Shown one piece after another: positions 17,857 to 30,000 of a DNA stretch of 64,000 nt. A program made the position numbers and the translations under genes. Where the stretch lies: contig NZ_CADDWJ010000001.1 in NCBI RefSeq assembly GCF_902809855.1, positions 434,001 to 498,000 on the forward strand, in the 5' to 3' direction. How positions within the stretch are numbered: the stretch's first letter is position 1; each line of letters begins with the position of its first letter. Source of the DNA: Acinetobacter sp. Marseille-Q1618. Lineage in GTDB: Bacteria > Pseudomonadota > Gammaproteobacteria > Pseudomonadales > Moraxellaceae. The notes beneath the pieces were generated by a model. The model saw only the letters and a program-made list of their open reading frames with translations, made no database searches and was not told where the DNA came from.

Positions 17857-18573
17857 TCAATTAATTTTCTTAAAAATGAAATCATTAATTTTATGACCAG
17901 CTTCGATACCACGACGTTCAAATTTAGTTTGTGGACGCCACTCAGGACGTGGGTAGCTATTGCCTTTTCCAGCCATATTTTCTAAACGTGGGCGATTGTC
18001 TAAAACATCTAACATCCACTCAGCGTACGGTTCCCAATCTGTTGCCGCATGGAAAGTACCGCCAATTTCTAACTTATCTTCAACCAATGGCATACGATCA
18101 TGTGACACAAAACGACGTTTAAAGTGACGTTTCTTTTGCCAAGGATCAGGGAAATATAATTGTACAGTGTTGATGCTATTATCTGGCATTTCACGTAATA
18201 CCTGAATCGCATCTGCATCTAACACACGTAAATTTTTCAGTTCAGCCATGCCTGCTTCATACACACACTGTGCAATACCTGGGACATGCACCTCGATGCC
18301 AACAAAGTTGCGTTCAGGATTGGCTTTTGCCATCAGTACCAAAGAACGCCCCATGCCAAAACCGATTTCTACAGTCAAAGGACGTTCAGGATGTGGAAAA
18401 TGCTGACGTAAATCGCCAACAGGGTATTCCAAAATTAGATCACGATGTTGTTCAAGCGCAGATCGTTGTGAGGTATTTAATGGCGCAGAACGGCGCATAA
18501 ACGTCACAATTTCGCGGTGCTCATGCAAATTGTCTAACTCTACAACTTGCGCTTCAATTTGATCGTTCGACAT
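17857..18573 (-). CDS. trmB: tRNA (guanine-N7)-methyltransferase
   Basis: This enzyme methylates G46 in the variable loop of tRNAs using SAM. The protein (238 aa from the ATG) has the SAM-binding VEIGFGMGRSLV, the FVGIEVHVPGI block, the signature QLYFPDPWQKKRHFKRR and a C-terminal TKFERRG region, all hallmarks of bacterial TrmB. The ATG at 18573 (MSNDQIEA) is preferred; a TTG at 18591 would add six residues. Neither has a clear SD. Single gene, divergent from the secreted nuclease gene. Confidence 0.95.
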   Translation of the reverse strand: MSNDQIEAQVVELDNLHEHREIVTFMRRSAPLNTSQRSALEQHRDLILEYPVGDLRQHFPHPERPLTVEIGFGMGRSLVLMAKANPERNFVGIEVHVPGIAQCVYEAGMAELKNLRVLDADAIQVLREMPDNSINTVQLYFPDPWQKKRHFKRRFVSHDRMPLVEDKLEIGGTFHAATDWEPYAEWMLDVLDNRPRLENMAGKGNSYPRPEWRPQTKFERRGIEAGHKINDFIFKKIN

Positions 18574-18771
18574 AAGCTTGGGGATTACCAAAAATTCAAA
18601 AGGCGTATTTTAAGTCCTCTACTTATCAAGTCAAACCTTTTTGTGGATTTACCTACTGAAATTTAAAAATAAGAAGGTGATAAAAGACATGTCATTTTCA
18701 TAGATATGTCATTTTTTAAAATTATGCTCGCTAGCGGTCAAACAAAACTTATTTAACAAAAAGTCAAAACC

Positions 18772-21222
18772 ATGAAATTATTAAAACCGCAACATTTAGC
18801 GTTGAGCTTAAGTCTATTGGGCTGTTCATTTTCCACACATGCCCAATTGATGTTTAGTCAATATATAGATGGATCTACCAATAAAAAAGGCTTAGAAATC
18901 TATAATCCAGATGCTAATACAGTGAATTTAGCCGATTATGAAATTCAACAGTTTAGTAATGGTGCTGTGACTCAAACTTTTGCAGTAAATCTGCAAGGTT
19001 CATTAAAAAGTAAAGAAAAATTTGTAATTGGTCGTCAGGAATTAAAAGATGCACTTGGTGCCAAGGTCAAGCAGGTTGCTGGATTAAGTTTTAATGGTGA
19101 TGATGCTATTGTTTTACTCTACAAAGGGACACCGATTGATCGTTTTGGTCGAGTAGGCGAGCAACCAAACAATGGTTGGGGCAGTGCAGGCAGTAAGGGT
19201 AAAAGTTTTAGCCGTATAGAAACACAAAATAATCAGAATGCGATTGATCCAAAAGCTGTTTTTAATTTGGATAATTCTTGGAAAGTTTGGTCAGATCGTG
19301 TAGCAGGAGGTTCCAGCACACCACCTGTGACCAATATCATCAGTTGTAGTACAGCAGATACAGCAATTGCGGATTTACAGACTGCTACGCAAGATCAGCA
19401 ATATGTGGTACGTGGTGTGATCACTGCAGATTATCGTTATCAAGACGGTTTTTCTGGTTTTTATGTGCAAACGCCTGACACTAAAGCCAAAGCTAATGTG
19501 AGTAATGCGATCTTTGTTTATATTCCAAATGCGAGCACAGTGGTGGGTGGCAAAGTAGGTGAGGAGGTAATTTTTAAAGGGCGTTTAAAAAGCTATCAAA
19601 ATCAATTACAAATCGATGAGCTGAGTAGCAATATTCAAACATGTAACTCTTCGGCAGCCAATTGGGTTACAGCGCAAAGTGTACAATTGCCATTTAATAA
19701 TTTGAATGATCCTTCTGGACATTCAGCAAAGCGTTACCAAGGCATGTTGGTAAAATTACCACAAACCTTAACGGTCAGTGAAAATTATAACTATGGTCGT
19801 TTTGGTGAGTTGTCACTCAGCTTAGGACGATTATATATTCCAACTAACTTATATCCAGCAAACTCACCTGAGGCAAAAAAATTAGCACAACAAAATTTAT
19901 TGTCTAAAATTATTTTAGACGATGGTTATAACAATCAAAATCGAACACCGTGGTTACCAGATCATTTTAATGCTAAAAATACTTTACGTTCAGGCTACCA
20001 GATCAACAATGTCGAAGGGATTTTAGAATATCGTTTTAATGCTTGGCGTATTCAACCGATTCAAAATAAACTTAAACCACAAGTGATCAGCACCTCAAAT
20101 GCCAGATCAAATATCCAAGCCAAAGATACACAGCAAATTCGAGTCGCAGCATTTAATGTTTTAAATTATGACAATTCTCCATTGATCGGTGTGAAGCCTG
20201 ACCGTGGTGCCAACACGGTTTCAGAGTTTAATCGTCAACATGACAAAATTGTCAGTGCAATGAAAAGTATTGATGCTGATGTGTATGGTTTAATGGAAAT
20301 TGCTAATAATGGCTATAGTGATAAAAGCGCAGTCGCTTACTTAACGAAAGCTTTGGGTACAGACTGGAAATATGTAATTCCAGACAATATGGATAAATTA
20401 GGTACAGATGCGATTGCCGTTGCAATTATCTATAACAGTAAACGCGTTAAACCTGTCGGTGCAGCAGTGGTTTATGATGATGCGAGTATGATGAACCGTT
20501 TCACGATGGCACAGACTTTCCAGCCACTTGCGGGCGGTAAAAACTTTACCGTTGTTCCAAATCATTTAAAATCTAAACGTTGTGATGATGCCAAAGATTT
20601 AGATCTTGATCAGAAAGATGGGCAAGGTTGTTATAATCAAACCCGTTTAACTGCAATACAAAAACTGAGTCAGTGGATTGCAAAAAATCCAACTCAAGTT
20701 TCAAATCCAAACTATTTATTGGTGGGTGACTTTAATAGTTATGCGAAGGAAGCGCCAATTTTAGCGCTGGAAAATGCCAATTATAAGGTTTTGTTAAATG
20801 ACGAAAAAATTGGACAAGGTAAAACCGCGTATAGTTATGTATTTGGTGTGGCAAGTGATGCCAATGGTTATGGTGGCGCAGGCAATCTAGACCATGCGAT
20901 TGCAGATCAAAACTTATATCCAATGGTGAAACGGGCATTTGCATGGCATATTAATGCTGATGAACCAACGGCATTGGATTATAATGAAGAATATAAAACT
21001 GATGCACAAAAAGCAGATTTCTATGCCGCAGATGCGTTCCGCTCTTCAGATCATGATCCGATCATTGTTGATTTAGATTTGAATAACCACGTGTTACCGC
21101 CAAAACCTGAACCTGAAGCAGAACATAAAAAAGGTGGTGGTGCTTTCGGTTTATGGTCGATTTTGGCACTTATTTTTACTGCAATTATAGCAACAAGAGT
21201 GCGTGCGAAAGGTTTAAGATAA
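18772..21222 (+). CDS. ExeM/NucH-family extracellular endonuclease with GlyGly-CTERM
   Basis: This 816-aa secreted nuclease starts with a Sec signal peptide ending about THA-Q (residues 1-24). A lamin-tail-like domain (about 25-150; GLEIYNPDANTVNLADYEI) and an OB-like region (about 190-300) follow. The endonuclease/exonuclease/phosphatase domain (about 450-775) has VAAFNVLNYD, GLMEIANN, VVPNHLKSKRCDD, LLVGDFNSY and RSSDHDPIIVDL, a complete catalytic set. The end is a GlyGly-CTERM signal: GGG (about 788), a hydrophobic helix and a basic RVRAK tail, cleaved by a rhombosortase in type II secretion systems. Likely roles are extracellular DNA turnover, nutrient use and biofilm dispersal. The rhombosortase is not in this window. 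Confidence 0.93.
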   Translation: MKLLKPQHLALSLSLLGCSFSTHAQLMFSQYIDGSTNKKGLEIYNPDANTVNLADYEIQQFSNGAVTQTFAVNLQGSLKSKEKFVIGRQELKDALGAKVKQVAGLSFNGDDAIVLLYKGTPIDRFGRVGEQPNNGWGSAGSKGKSFSRIETQNNQNAIDPKAVFNLDNSWKVWSDRVAGGSSTPPVTNIISCSTADTAIADLQTATQDQQYVVRGVITADYRYQDGFSGFYVQTPDTKAKANVSNAIFVYIPNASTVVGGKVGEEVIFKGRLKSYQNQLQIDELSSNIQTCNSSAANWVTAQSVQLPFNNLNDPSGHSAKRYQGMLVKLPQTLTVSENYNYGRFGELSLSLGRLYIPTNLYPANSPEAKKLAQQNLLSKIILDDGYNNQNRTPWLPDHFNAKNTLRSGYQINNVEGILEYRFNAWRIQPIQNKLKPQVISTSNARSNIQAKDTQQIRVAAFNVLNYDNSPLIGVKPDRGANTVSEFNRQHDKIVSAMKSIDADVYGLMEIANNGYSDKSAVAYLTKALGTDWKYVIPDNMDKLGTDAIAVAIIYNSKRVKPVGAAVVYDDASMMNRFTMAQTFQPLAGGKNFTVVPNHLKSKRCDDAKDLDLDQKDGQGCYNQTRLTAIQKLSQWIAKNPTQVSNPNYLLVGDFNSYAKEAPILALENANYKVLLNDEKIGQGKTAYSYVFGVASDANGYGGAGNLDHAIADQNLYPMVKRAFAWHINADEPTALDYNEEYKTDAQKADFYAADAFRSSDHDPIIVDLDLNNHVLPPKPEPEAEHKKGGGAFGLWSILALIFTAIIATRVRAKGLR

Positions 21223-21260
21223 ATGCGTTTATATTTATCGTAATCAATAATCTGAGTTAA

Positions 21261-21287
21261 AAAGAGAGCAGATTGACTGCTCTCTTT
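21261..21287. terminator. Bidirectional terminator between nuclease and histidine kinase genes
   Basis: A perfect 11-bp stem AAAGAGAGCAG / CTGCTCTCTTT (loop ATTGA) has T-rich flanks on both strands, between convergent genes ending at 21222 and 21299. Confidence 0.88.
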
Positions 21288-21298
21288 TTATATTTTAA

Positions 21299-23170
21299 TT
21301 ACAAATGTAAAGATGCACGAATGATAGTTTCACCTTGTCGAGATTGCATTTCAAAATCTCCACCCAAACGCTTTACTCGAACCTGCATACTTTGTAAACC
21401 AACATGGAAGCCTTGCTGTACTGTAGTTGGGTCAAAACCTATACCGTTGTCTTGAATTTCTAAGATTAATATATCTTGTTCATTTTCATATAAACTGACT
21501 TTAACCTCAGTCGCTTGGCTATGTTTGACAATATTATTCAGAGCTTCTTCTGCCACACGTGCTAAGGTCAGTGATTGAATCATACTTGGAATGCTGATCC
21601 ATTGGGGTGGCATGTGCCAAATCGAGTGAATGTCCATTTCTTCAAAAATTTGCACAAAACGATGACGAATAGGTGCAGCCCATAATACTGGATTTTCAGG
21701 TACTTTAGAGCCTAAGCTTGATCCTGAGTCAATCACTTGACGTAAATCATTGCGCAATAATTTTAAAATTGACATGATTTGGGTTTTATCTACATTTTCA
21801 TTTAAATCTAATAAAATCATAGAACGAGAAATCGAACCTCCCAAACCATCATGTAACTCATGCGCTAAGTTTAGGCGTTCCTGTAGGCGCATATTATTAA
21901 CTTCAAGCTGGTATTTTTTATTTAAAGATTGTTCTAAATCAAAAGTAGTTTTTTCAACAGTGCGACTCAGTTTTTTATTAAAATTTTCGACTTGGTTAAT
22001 ATTTTGCGTAATTCGCCACGCTAAAATACATGAAATGGCTAAACTGGTAATAGGTGCAGCAAAAGGCAACCATAAAAAGGCATTAATATCAGACTGATAA
22101 ATTAAAGCGTCATGTATCATGATAATAACAAAAATATTAAAAATAGCAGCGAGCATTAAAATTTCGACACGTCTATCTTTATAAGCAATCCATTGAAAAT
22201 AAATACAATTTAAAAAAAATACTAAACCACTATATATAAAGCAAAACAGAAGCATATTTTTTAAAGATTGAAGTGGTACAAATAGCAATAAAATGGCAAG
22301 AAAGGTGCTCATACCAAACAATATATATTCGGTTTTTTTATAGCGTTTACGGGCAAAACGCCATGAAAACAAACACAAACAACTGACATAACCCAATAGA
22401 AATATAATGTTTAAGCGAGAAGTGAGCAAAGTATCGGTAAAAGGTAGTGGCTTGGTCATTAAGATATTGCTAATAAATAACACCCAAAATAGCGAAGTTA
22501 AAGCAAACCATCCAAAAGCATATTCTTTACGGCGAAATAACCAAATAAATAAACCTGTTAAACCAAGTACTAAGGTAATAATTAAATTAAAAAAATAAGT
22601 CGTACGTCTTTCAAGGATATATTGTTGATGTAATTGGCTAATATGCTCAACAGAATTAAACTCAATTTTGGTTAAACCAGAAGCTTGGGATTGTACACCG
22701 ATGACCTTAATCAAAATCTCATTATCATGAGGATGTAGTGTAGATGCAGGTAAAACCCACATACGGGGCATATTCCAACTGCGGGATAAGGGTTCAACTA
22801 AAGACTGATCATGCCAAAGTAGTTCACGATTACTATAAACTGCACCAGCCATATTGATACGATCTAATAAAAAAGAAGCAGGTTGTGACTGGTCAAATGT
22901 AGAGACACAGTGCCGTTGCCAAATGATTTTATACCAAGCAACGCCTGTATAATTTTTCCAAGCAATATCCCAGTTATGTGGCAAAGTTACTTTTTCCCAA
23001 CCTGTTTTGGGGATGGTGTCAGCATGATGTGCTGCTGCTTTAACGACATCTATACTAATAATTTTGAATTGACAAGGATTTAAAGTTGCAGGAATTCGTA
23101 CCAAATCTTGGGCATTCGCGATTTGAAAAATAAAACACAAAATTAAGCTGAGAATAAGGCGTACAATCAA
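21299..23170 (-). CDS. 7TM-type sensor histidine kinase (HisKA_3 class)
   Basis: This 623-aa inner-membrane sensor begins with a signal peptide (cut near IANA-QD). A periplasmic ligand-type domain (about 22-185) is followed by about seven hydrophobic helices (about 190-395), the 7TMR-DISM layout. A coiled coil then leads to the dimerisation motif LNLAHELHDGLGGS (His about 440) and an ATPase domain with VAEEALNNIVKHSQA and IQDNGIGFD. It overlaps the upstream response regulator gene by 4 nt, so they form an operon. The pair is divergent from the giant adhesin gene, whose control is a reasonable guess. The ligand is unknown. Confidence 0.9.
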   Translation of the reverse strand: MIVRLILSLILCFIFQIANAQDLVRIPATLNPCQFKIISIDVVKAAAHHADTIPKTGWEKVTLPHNWDIAWKNYTGVAWYKIIWQRHCVSTFDQSQPASFLLDRINMAGAVYSNRELLWHDQSLVEPLSRSWNMPRMWVLPASTLHPHDNEILIKVIGVQSQASGLTKIEFNSVEHISQLHQQYILERRTTYFFNLIITLVLGLTGLFIWLFRRKEYAFGWFALTSLFWVLFISNILMTKPLPFTDTLLTSRLNIIFLLGYVSCLCLFSWRFARKRYKKTEYILFGMSTFLAILLLFVPLQSLKNMLLFCFIYSGLVFFLNCIYFQWIAYKDRRVEILMLAAIFNIFVIIMIHDALIYQSDINAFLWLPFAAPITSLAISCILAWRITQNINQVENFNKKLSRTVEKTTFDLEQSLNKKYQLEVNNMRLQERLNLAHELHDGLGGSISRSMILLDLNENVDKTQIMSILKLLRNDLRQVIDSGSSLGSKVPENPVLWAAPIRHRFVQIFEEMDIHSIWHMPPQWISIPSMIQSLTLARVAEEALNNIVKHSQATEVKVSLYENEQDILILEIQDNGIGFDPTTVQQGFHVGLQSMQVRVKRLGGDFEMQSRQGETIIRASLHL

Positions 23171-23856
23171 TCTAAAATTCCCAAAATTCGAGCAGCATCT
23201 ACAGCCATAATACGAGTAGAAACTGATAATTTGCGATAAATATGTTTGACATGGGACTCAATGGTGTAGCGAGAAAGATTAAGCTGATCGGCAATTTCTT
23301 TATTACTTAGACCTTGTGAAACTAAAATTAGAATTTCTTGTTCACGTTTCGACAAAACCTCAGTTTTTTCGAGTTTTTTAATTTCTGTATGTTGCTTTGT
23401 TTCGATTTCATCGATGTGTAATTTTTTTAAGATTTTTTGGGCAATAAAAGGATCAATCGGTGCACCACCACGCAGTACGCTTCGGATTGAAAGCATGACT
23501 TCTAGATCATCGCGTTCTTTTAAAACATAGCCTGTTGCACCAGCGCTAATAGCAGTTAAAATGGCGTCTTCAGTGCTCCATGCGGAAACCACCAAAACCA
23601 AAATACTTGGATCATATTTTTTTAAAGTTTTAATAAAATCCAAGCCATTACCATCAGGTAAGCCTAAGTCCACCAAAGCAAATGAAGTTGAATGTTTCTG
23701 TAAAAGCGCATTGGCTTGGGTTAAGTTTGCTGCAAACAACAAATTTTCAGACGTATAGCCAATGTCAAGTAATATTTCTTTGAGGCGAACTTGTATGAGT
23801 GGCTCATCTTCGACCACAATTACGGGTACAGGTAAACTTAACTCACTATTTAACAT
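23167..23856 (-). CDS. LuxR/NarL-type response regulator
   Basis: This 229-aa cytosolic transcription factor has a receiver domain (about 12-130) with the acidic pocket VVEDE and phosphorylatable Asp in LVDLGLPDG (D63), and Lys in YVLKERDD. The C-terminal NarL-type helix-turn-helix (about 165-225) reads LSKREQEILILVSQGLSNKEIADQLNLS. It is the first gene of the operon with the kinase that follows. Its start lies 226 bp from the adhesin ORF on the other strand, so autoregulation and adhesin control could use the same intergenic DNA. REC and HTH are both complete. Confidence 0.92.
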   Translation of the reverse strand: MLNSELSLPVPVIVVEDEPLIQVRLKEILLDIGYTSENLLFAANLTQANALLQKHSTSFALVDLGLPDGNGLDFIKTLKKYDPSILVLVVSAWSTEDAILTAISAGATGYVLKERDDLEVMLSIRSVLRGGAPIDPFIAQKILKKLHIDEIETKQHTEIKKLEKTEVLSKREQEILILVSQGLSNKEIADQLNLSRYTIESHVKHIYRKLSVSTRIMAVDAARILGILD

Positions 23857-24082
23857 CGCTATTCTCTAATAATTTGTTTTATATACTGTGCCTCTAATCT
23901 CATTTTTTTTCTATCCCTGAAATTAGGTATTTTGCTTATTTTTAGCGTAAATCACAATCGGGATTTGGCATCATTTCAGTCACGATAATTAAATTCTTAT
24001 TAAAAATTTTCGTCAGAATACCTGAACTCAGGGATATAAAAAATAACAAAAAAATATTGAAATAAAAACAAATACTACATAA
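23857..24082. promoter_or_regulatory. Divergent promoter region: response regulator / giant adhesin
   Basis: 226 bp separate the divergent response regulator and adhesin genes and must hold both promoters. The sequence is A/T-rich near the adhesin and somewhat less so in the middle (about 23945-23990). I see no convincing palindromic operator or strong SD before either ATG of the adhesin. Confidence 0.4.
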
Positions 24083-24097
24083 ATGGATATAAATCTC

Positions 24098-27000
24098 ATG
24101 AATCACATTTTTAAAAAAATTTGGAATAAGTCTCTAGGGCGTTTTGTTGTGGTTTCAGAGAATGCCAAAAGTACAGGCAAAACAGACAACACCACAGGCG
24201 ATATTCAAAACACATCACAAAGCGATTTCGCAAGCCAAGCTCAGACTCAGACCTTTGACAATGGGTTTAAACCGCTATTTTTAAAAGTGCTCGTGCTGAG
24301 TGTGGCAAGTATTACAGGGAGCAATGTGTGGGCAGGTATTGTTTGTGTTACTGATCCAACAAATACCAGCTCTATGGCACTTGGCGATTATGCTATTGCA
24401 TGTGGTTACTCTAATAGTGCTGCACGGGATCAGAGCAGTGCATTCGGAAATTTTAATAATGCCTCAGGGGAATTTAGCAGTGCATTGGGGAATTATAATA
24501 ATGCCTCAGGGAAAGCTAGCAGTGCATTGGGGGTTAGTAATAATGCCTCAGGGGAATCTAGCAGTGCCTTAGGGTTTGTTAATACAGCCTCAGGGACGTA
24601 TAGCAGTGCATTGGGGTATGGTAATACTGCCTCAAAACAAGGGAGTACAAGTATTGGTCGCCAAAACCAAGCGATAGGAGTTTTATCGAATGCATTTGGT
24701 TCGGGTGGTCAGTTAGATCAATATAGTTTTAAGAGAGATCCAAGCGATCAAAACAACTTAAAAAGAATGTATTTTGGTGATTCTCTCATTACTACAACTA
24801 CCGATATTAATCATTTTTCAGAATTAACTCCAGCAAATATTTTAACCATTGACGGAAAGGCTTTATCGCCTGATGAAAAACAAGAGTTTTTAAACTTATT
24901 TACCCAAACTCAAAATGAAAATACTGCTTCAGGTATAGCGAGTAATGCCTTTGGAGTTAGTAACACTGCTTCAGGTACAATGAGTAGTGTAGTAGGTACA
25001 CGAAATACCGCCTCAGGGTATATGAGTAGTGCTGTGGGTTATAACAACCAAGCGACTGCAAAAAATAGTAGCGCTTTTGGTAGTAATAGTAAGGCAACAC
25101 ATGAGGGTGCAACAGCACTGGGTAATGGCTCAGAAACAGACCGTGATAACACTATCTCTGTAGGTAAAGCAGGTGCAGAAAAACAAATTACCCATGTCAA
25201 AGCGGGGAATGCAGGTAGTACAGATGCGGTCAATGTACAGCAATTAGAAGCAGCAATTGCAGCGATTCCAACAGGTGGAGCAGTAGCGAGTGATAATTAT
25301 GCCGTGCCGAATAGTTCAGCTTTAGGTTCAGCCAGTGGTTCTGCACATCCAACAGAAAGTGATGGAACCAATTTGACTAAAGTTGCAGGGATAGACGTTA
25401 CTGCAACTGGTTTAAACATAGATGATATCACTTCATTTACAATCAAAAATCCGATGGGACAAGGTCAAGTTATTACAGATCCAAATGAAGTCGCTGCTTT
25501 TAAAAATGCTGCTAAAAAAGGTGGTAACTTAGCAGTTGGTTTTTCTAGTAATGCAGTTGGTGTACAAAATACTGCATCAGGTTTTATCAGTAATGCAGTT
25601 GGTGTACAAAATACATCCTCAAGTTTTATCAGTAATGCAGTTGGTATACAGAACACTGCATCAGGCTTAGGTTCAAATGCGATAGGTTCTGCAAATATTG
25701 GGTCGAGTGTAGGAAGTACTGCGATTGGTTTTGCTAATCAATCAACTGGTCTATTTTCCAATGCAATGGGTGGGAGCATTTTTAATATCCTTCAAATGGA
25801 TGTTAAACTTGATCCTAATGACAATAAAAAAATCAGCATTGATGGGATAGACATTATTACGGTGAATGCCATTACAGGAACTGATCCACGAACAGTTGCA
25901 CAAGGCTTAACCGCAGCAGATATAGCTAGTATTAATGGACAAAGTTTAAGCCTTGAAGAAAAACAACTTTTTATTGCTTTGCTTAATAATTCAAATCCAC
26001 CACAGTTTAATACTGCATCAGGCATGCTTGCGAGTGCTTTAGGTACGGCAAACACAGCCTTAGGTACACAAAGTAGTGCTGTAGGTATACAAAATATCGC
26101 CTCAGGGTATATGAGTAGTGCTGTGGGTTATAACAACCAAGCGACTGCAAAAAATAGTAGCGCTTTTGGTAGTAATAGTAAGGCAACACATGAGGGTGCA
26201 ACAGCACTGGGTAATGGCTCAGAAACAGACCGTGATAACACTATCTCTGTAGGTAAAGCAGGGGCAGAAAAACAAATTACCCATGTTGCAGATGGTACGC
26301 AAGCCAAAGATGCAGTGAATCTATCACAAGTACAAGGTTTAATTGCAAATATTCCAACAGGTAGCGCAGTGGCTACCAATAACTATGCACAAACTACAAC
26401 AAGTGTTGCGCTCGGTGAAGGAAAAGGTGTAGCGCACTTAATTAAACGAGATATTAATAATAAAATATTAGAAGTAAATGGGATTGAAGTACAAACATCA
26501 GGGGCAGGAACGAGCATTTCCGATATTACAGGTTTTGGCGTTCTTGTGGATATGGGTTGGGGGATAGTTCCAAGTTTTGAAACTGATGCGACAAAAGTAG
26601 CTGCATTTAAAAATGCAGTACAAAAAGGCGGAAATATTAGTCTTGCTGAAAAAAGTAGTGCGATCGGTATTGCCAATATAGTGACATCTACAGCAGATAT
26701 TGCAAATGCGATTGGGTATGAAAATAGAGCAATAGGGGCTCAAAGTAATGCAATTGGTCGACAAAATGTGGTTTTAGGTCAAGCTGCGAATGCGATAGGT
26801 AACCAAAATATTGCATCTGGAAAATATGCCAATGCTATAGGTGTGGGCAGTGTTGCTATTGGAGAATCCTCAACTGCGCTTGGTAATGCAGGATTTCCAG
26901 ATGGTAATAACTATCTTATTACAACCAAAAATGCGGCAGGACATGTCAATAAAATTAATGAAATTTCAGTTGAGAGTACGGCAACGAGTGATTTTGATTT

Positions 27001-30000
27001 AGAAATTAATCCAAGCAAATTAACAAAATTTAATGGTGAATTTGTTTCAGCACAACAAGCGACAGTGATTATCCATGCGCTAAAAAATGGGGCTAACCTC
27101 ACTACAGCAAGCAATACAACAGCAATAGGTACAAATAATATTGCGGCAAAATATAACAGCAGTGCAATAGGTTATGGCAATACTGCAACAGGTAAGGCGA
27201 GCAATGCGATAGGTATCGGTAATGAAGCCAAAGGTTGGTCAAGTAATGCAATAGGTTTTGGAAATAGTGCAGCAGCTGATAATAGCAATGCAATAGGTTC
27301 TCAAAATAACGCGAAGAGTGACTCAAGTAGTGCATTTGGTGTCTATAATACTGCTTCAGGTCAAAGCAGTAATGCTTTTGGTAGAGCGAACCAAGCCACT
27401 GGTGTATTTTCAAATGCCATGGGTTCAGGCGGTTACTTAGCGTCAGATACATTCCAACGTGACCCTGCTGATCCAAATAATCTACAACGTTTCTTATTAG
27501 GTGGGTCAGTCGTAACCACCTCAGCGAATGTGAACAGCTTTGCAGACTTGGCTGCCAATATGATTTTAACGGTAGATGGTAAAACCTTATCTCCAGAAGA
27601 ACAGCAATATTTTTATGCTTTATTCGGTGCGATGAATCCTTCAAATATAGCATCAGGTATTGCAAGTAATGCATTTGGTTTATCAAACATAGCATCAGGG
27701 ACACAAAGTACAGTCGTTGGTGTTCGCAATACAGCATCGGCGTTCGCAAGTACAGCCGTAGGTGTCAACAACCAAGCCACTGCAAAAAATAGTAGTGCTA
27801 TTGGTAGTAATAGCATCGCAAGTCATGTCGGTGCAACAGCACTTGGGCACAACTCAGCAACCGATCGTGATAATAGTATTTCGGTTGGTAAAGTGGGTGC
27901 AGAAAAACAAATTACCAATGTCAAAGCAGGTACAGCAGATACCGATGCAGTAAATAAAAAACAAGTCATTGATTTAATTGCAGCGATTCCAACAGGAGCT
28001 GCAGTTGTGAATGATAACTATGCTTTGAATGGTAGTTCAGCTTTAGGTTCAGCCAGTGGTTCTGCACATCCAACAGAAAATGATGGAGTCAATTTGACTA
28101 AAGTTGCAGGGATAGAAGTTACTGCAACAGGTTTAAACATAGATGATATTACTTCATTTACAGTAAATGGTTCGCCTGTTACAGACCCTACGCAATTAGC
28201 AGCTTTTAAAAATGCGGCGAAGAAAGGCGGGAATATTGCGGTAGGAACGAACAGTTCTGCGGTGGGTGTAACGAATGTTGCACTAGGTAATAACAGTCAT
28301 GCAGCAGGTTTTAGTAACAATGCCAAGGGTGATCAGAGTAATGCAGTCGGCATGCTAAATCAGGCAGTAGGTACCCAATCAAATGCAGTTGGTTTTAACA
28401 ATACTGCTAATAAGCAAGCAAGTAATGCTATAGGGTCGAATAACCAAGCGACAGGCATTTTATCTAATGCGTTTGGTTCAGGTAGTCGATTAGATTCAAC
28501 GAGTTTTAAAAGAGACCCAAGCGACCCAACAAACTTAAGAAAAATGTATCTTGGTGATTCTTTAATTACCACAAATGCAGATATTACTCAGTTCTCAGAC
28601 TTAACTACAGGAAATATTTTAAGCATTGATGGAAAAACATTATCTTATGATGAACAAGTAGAGTTTTTAAAATTATTTAACCAAGTTCAAAATCAAAATA
28701 CTGCTTCGGGTATAGCGAGTAATGCTTTTGGGATCAGTAATATTGCCTCAGGCACACTCAGCAGTGCGGTGGGTACACGTAATACTGCCTCAGGGTTCAA
28801 TAGCAGTGCGGTGGGTACACGTAATACTGCCTCAGGGTTGAATAGCAGTGCATTGGGGAATAGCAATACTGTCTCAGGTGATGCTAGCAGTGCATTGGGA
28901 AATAGCAATACTGTCTCAGGTGATGCTAGCAGTGCATTGGGAAATAGCAATACTGCCTCAGGGTTCATTAGCAGTGCATTGGGAAATAGCAATACTGCCT
29001 CAGGGTTCATTAGCAGTGCATTGGGGGTTGGGAATCAGGCTAGATATTATGGTGATGTTGCAATAGGGCAAGCGAATAATGTCCGTTCAAATGGGGCTGC
29101 TGCATCTGCTACAGGGCTTGGTGTTCAAAATTATGCTTATGCACAAAACGCAAGTGCCATCGGTACCCATAATAGTAGTTTAGGAAATAATGCTGTTGCA
29201 ATAGGAAGTGGAACATCATTTACTTCTTTTATAAGCGGTAATGACGGTTTGGGCATTGGTCAGCGTACGCCAGTTATTACTTCTAATGCAGGTAGTATTA
29301 GCACAATTGATGGTGTGGCAGTCACGACTACAGCAACTGATTGGACTGATTTAAAAAATAACCCATCTAAATTAACAGCAGTCAATGGGGTTAGTTTGGA
29401 TCTAGAAAAAGCTAATGCTTTTATCCGTAGTGTTGCTTTTGGTGGTAACGTTGCTTTAGCGACAAACAGTAATGTGTTTGGTATCCAAAGTATGTCTGTT
29501 GCACCAAATGCAACAGCACTGGGTTATGACTCACTTGCCGATGAAGCCAATACAGTATCGGTTGGGCGTAGTGGTGCAGAAAAACGCATTACCAATGTCG
29601 CAAATGCCACTAAAGGCACGGATGCAGTCAATTTAAATACCCTTAACCAAGCACTGACTGGTGTAACAGGTGGGTCAGGCGTTACTAAAAACTATGCTCA
29701 TGATGTCAGTGATAATGCTTTGGGTGGCTATAGTGGTACAGCACATCGTGTACAGAAAGACAATACAGGCAAAATTACTTCAGTAGATGGCATTACTGTC
29801 ACCACAACAGGAACAGGTACATCTCTGGATGATATTACTGGTTTTACTGTTAATGGTACATCCGTTGTAGATGCAACCCGTGTTGCTAAGTTTAAAGATG
29901 CAGCTAAAAATGGCGGTAATATTGCAATTGGTTTATCGAGTACTGCAGTAGGTGTGCAAAACACGGCATCAGGTAAAACCAGTAGTGCAATGGGTTATGC

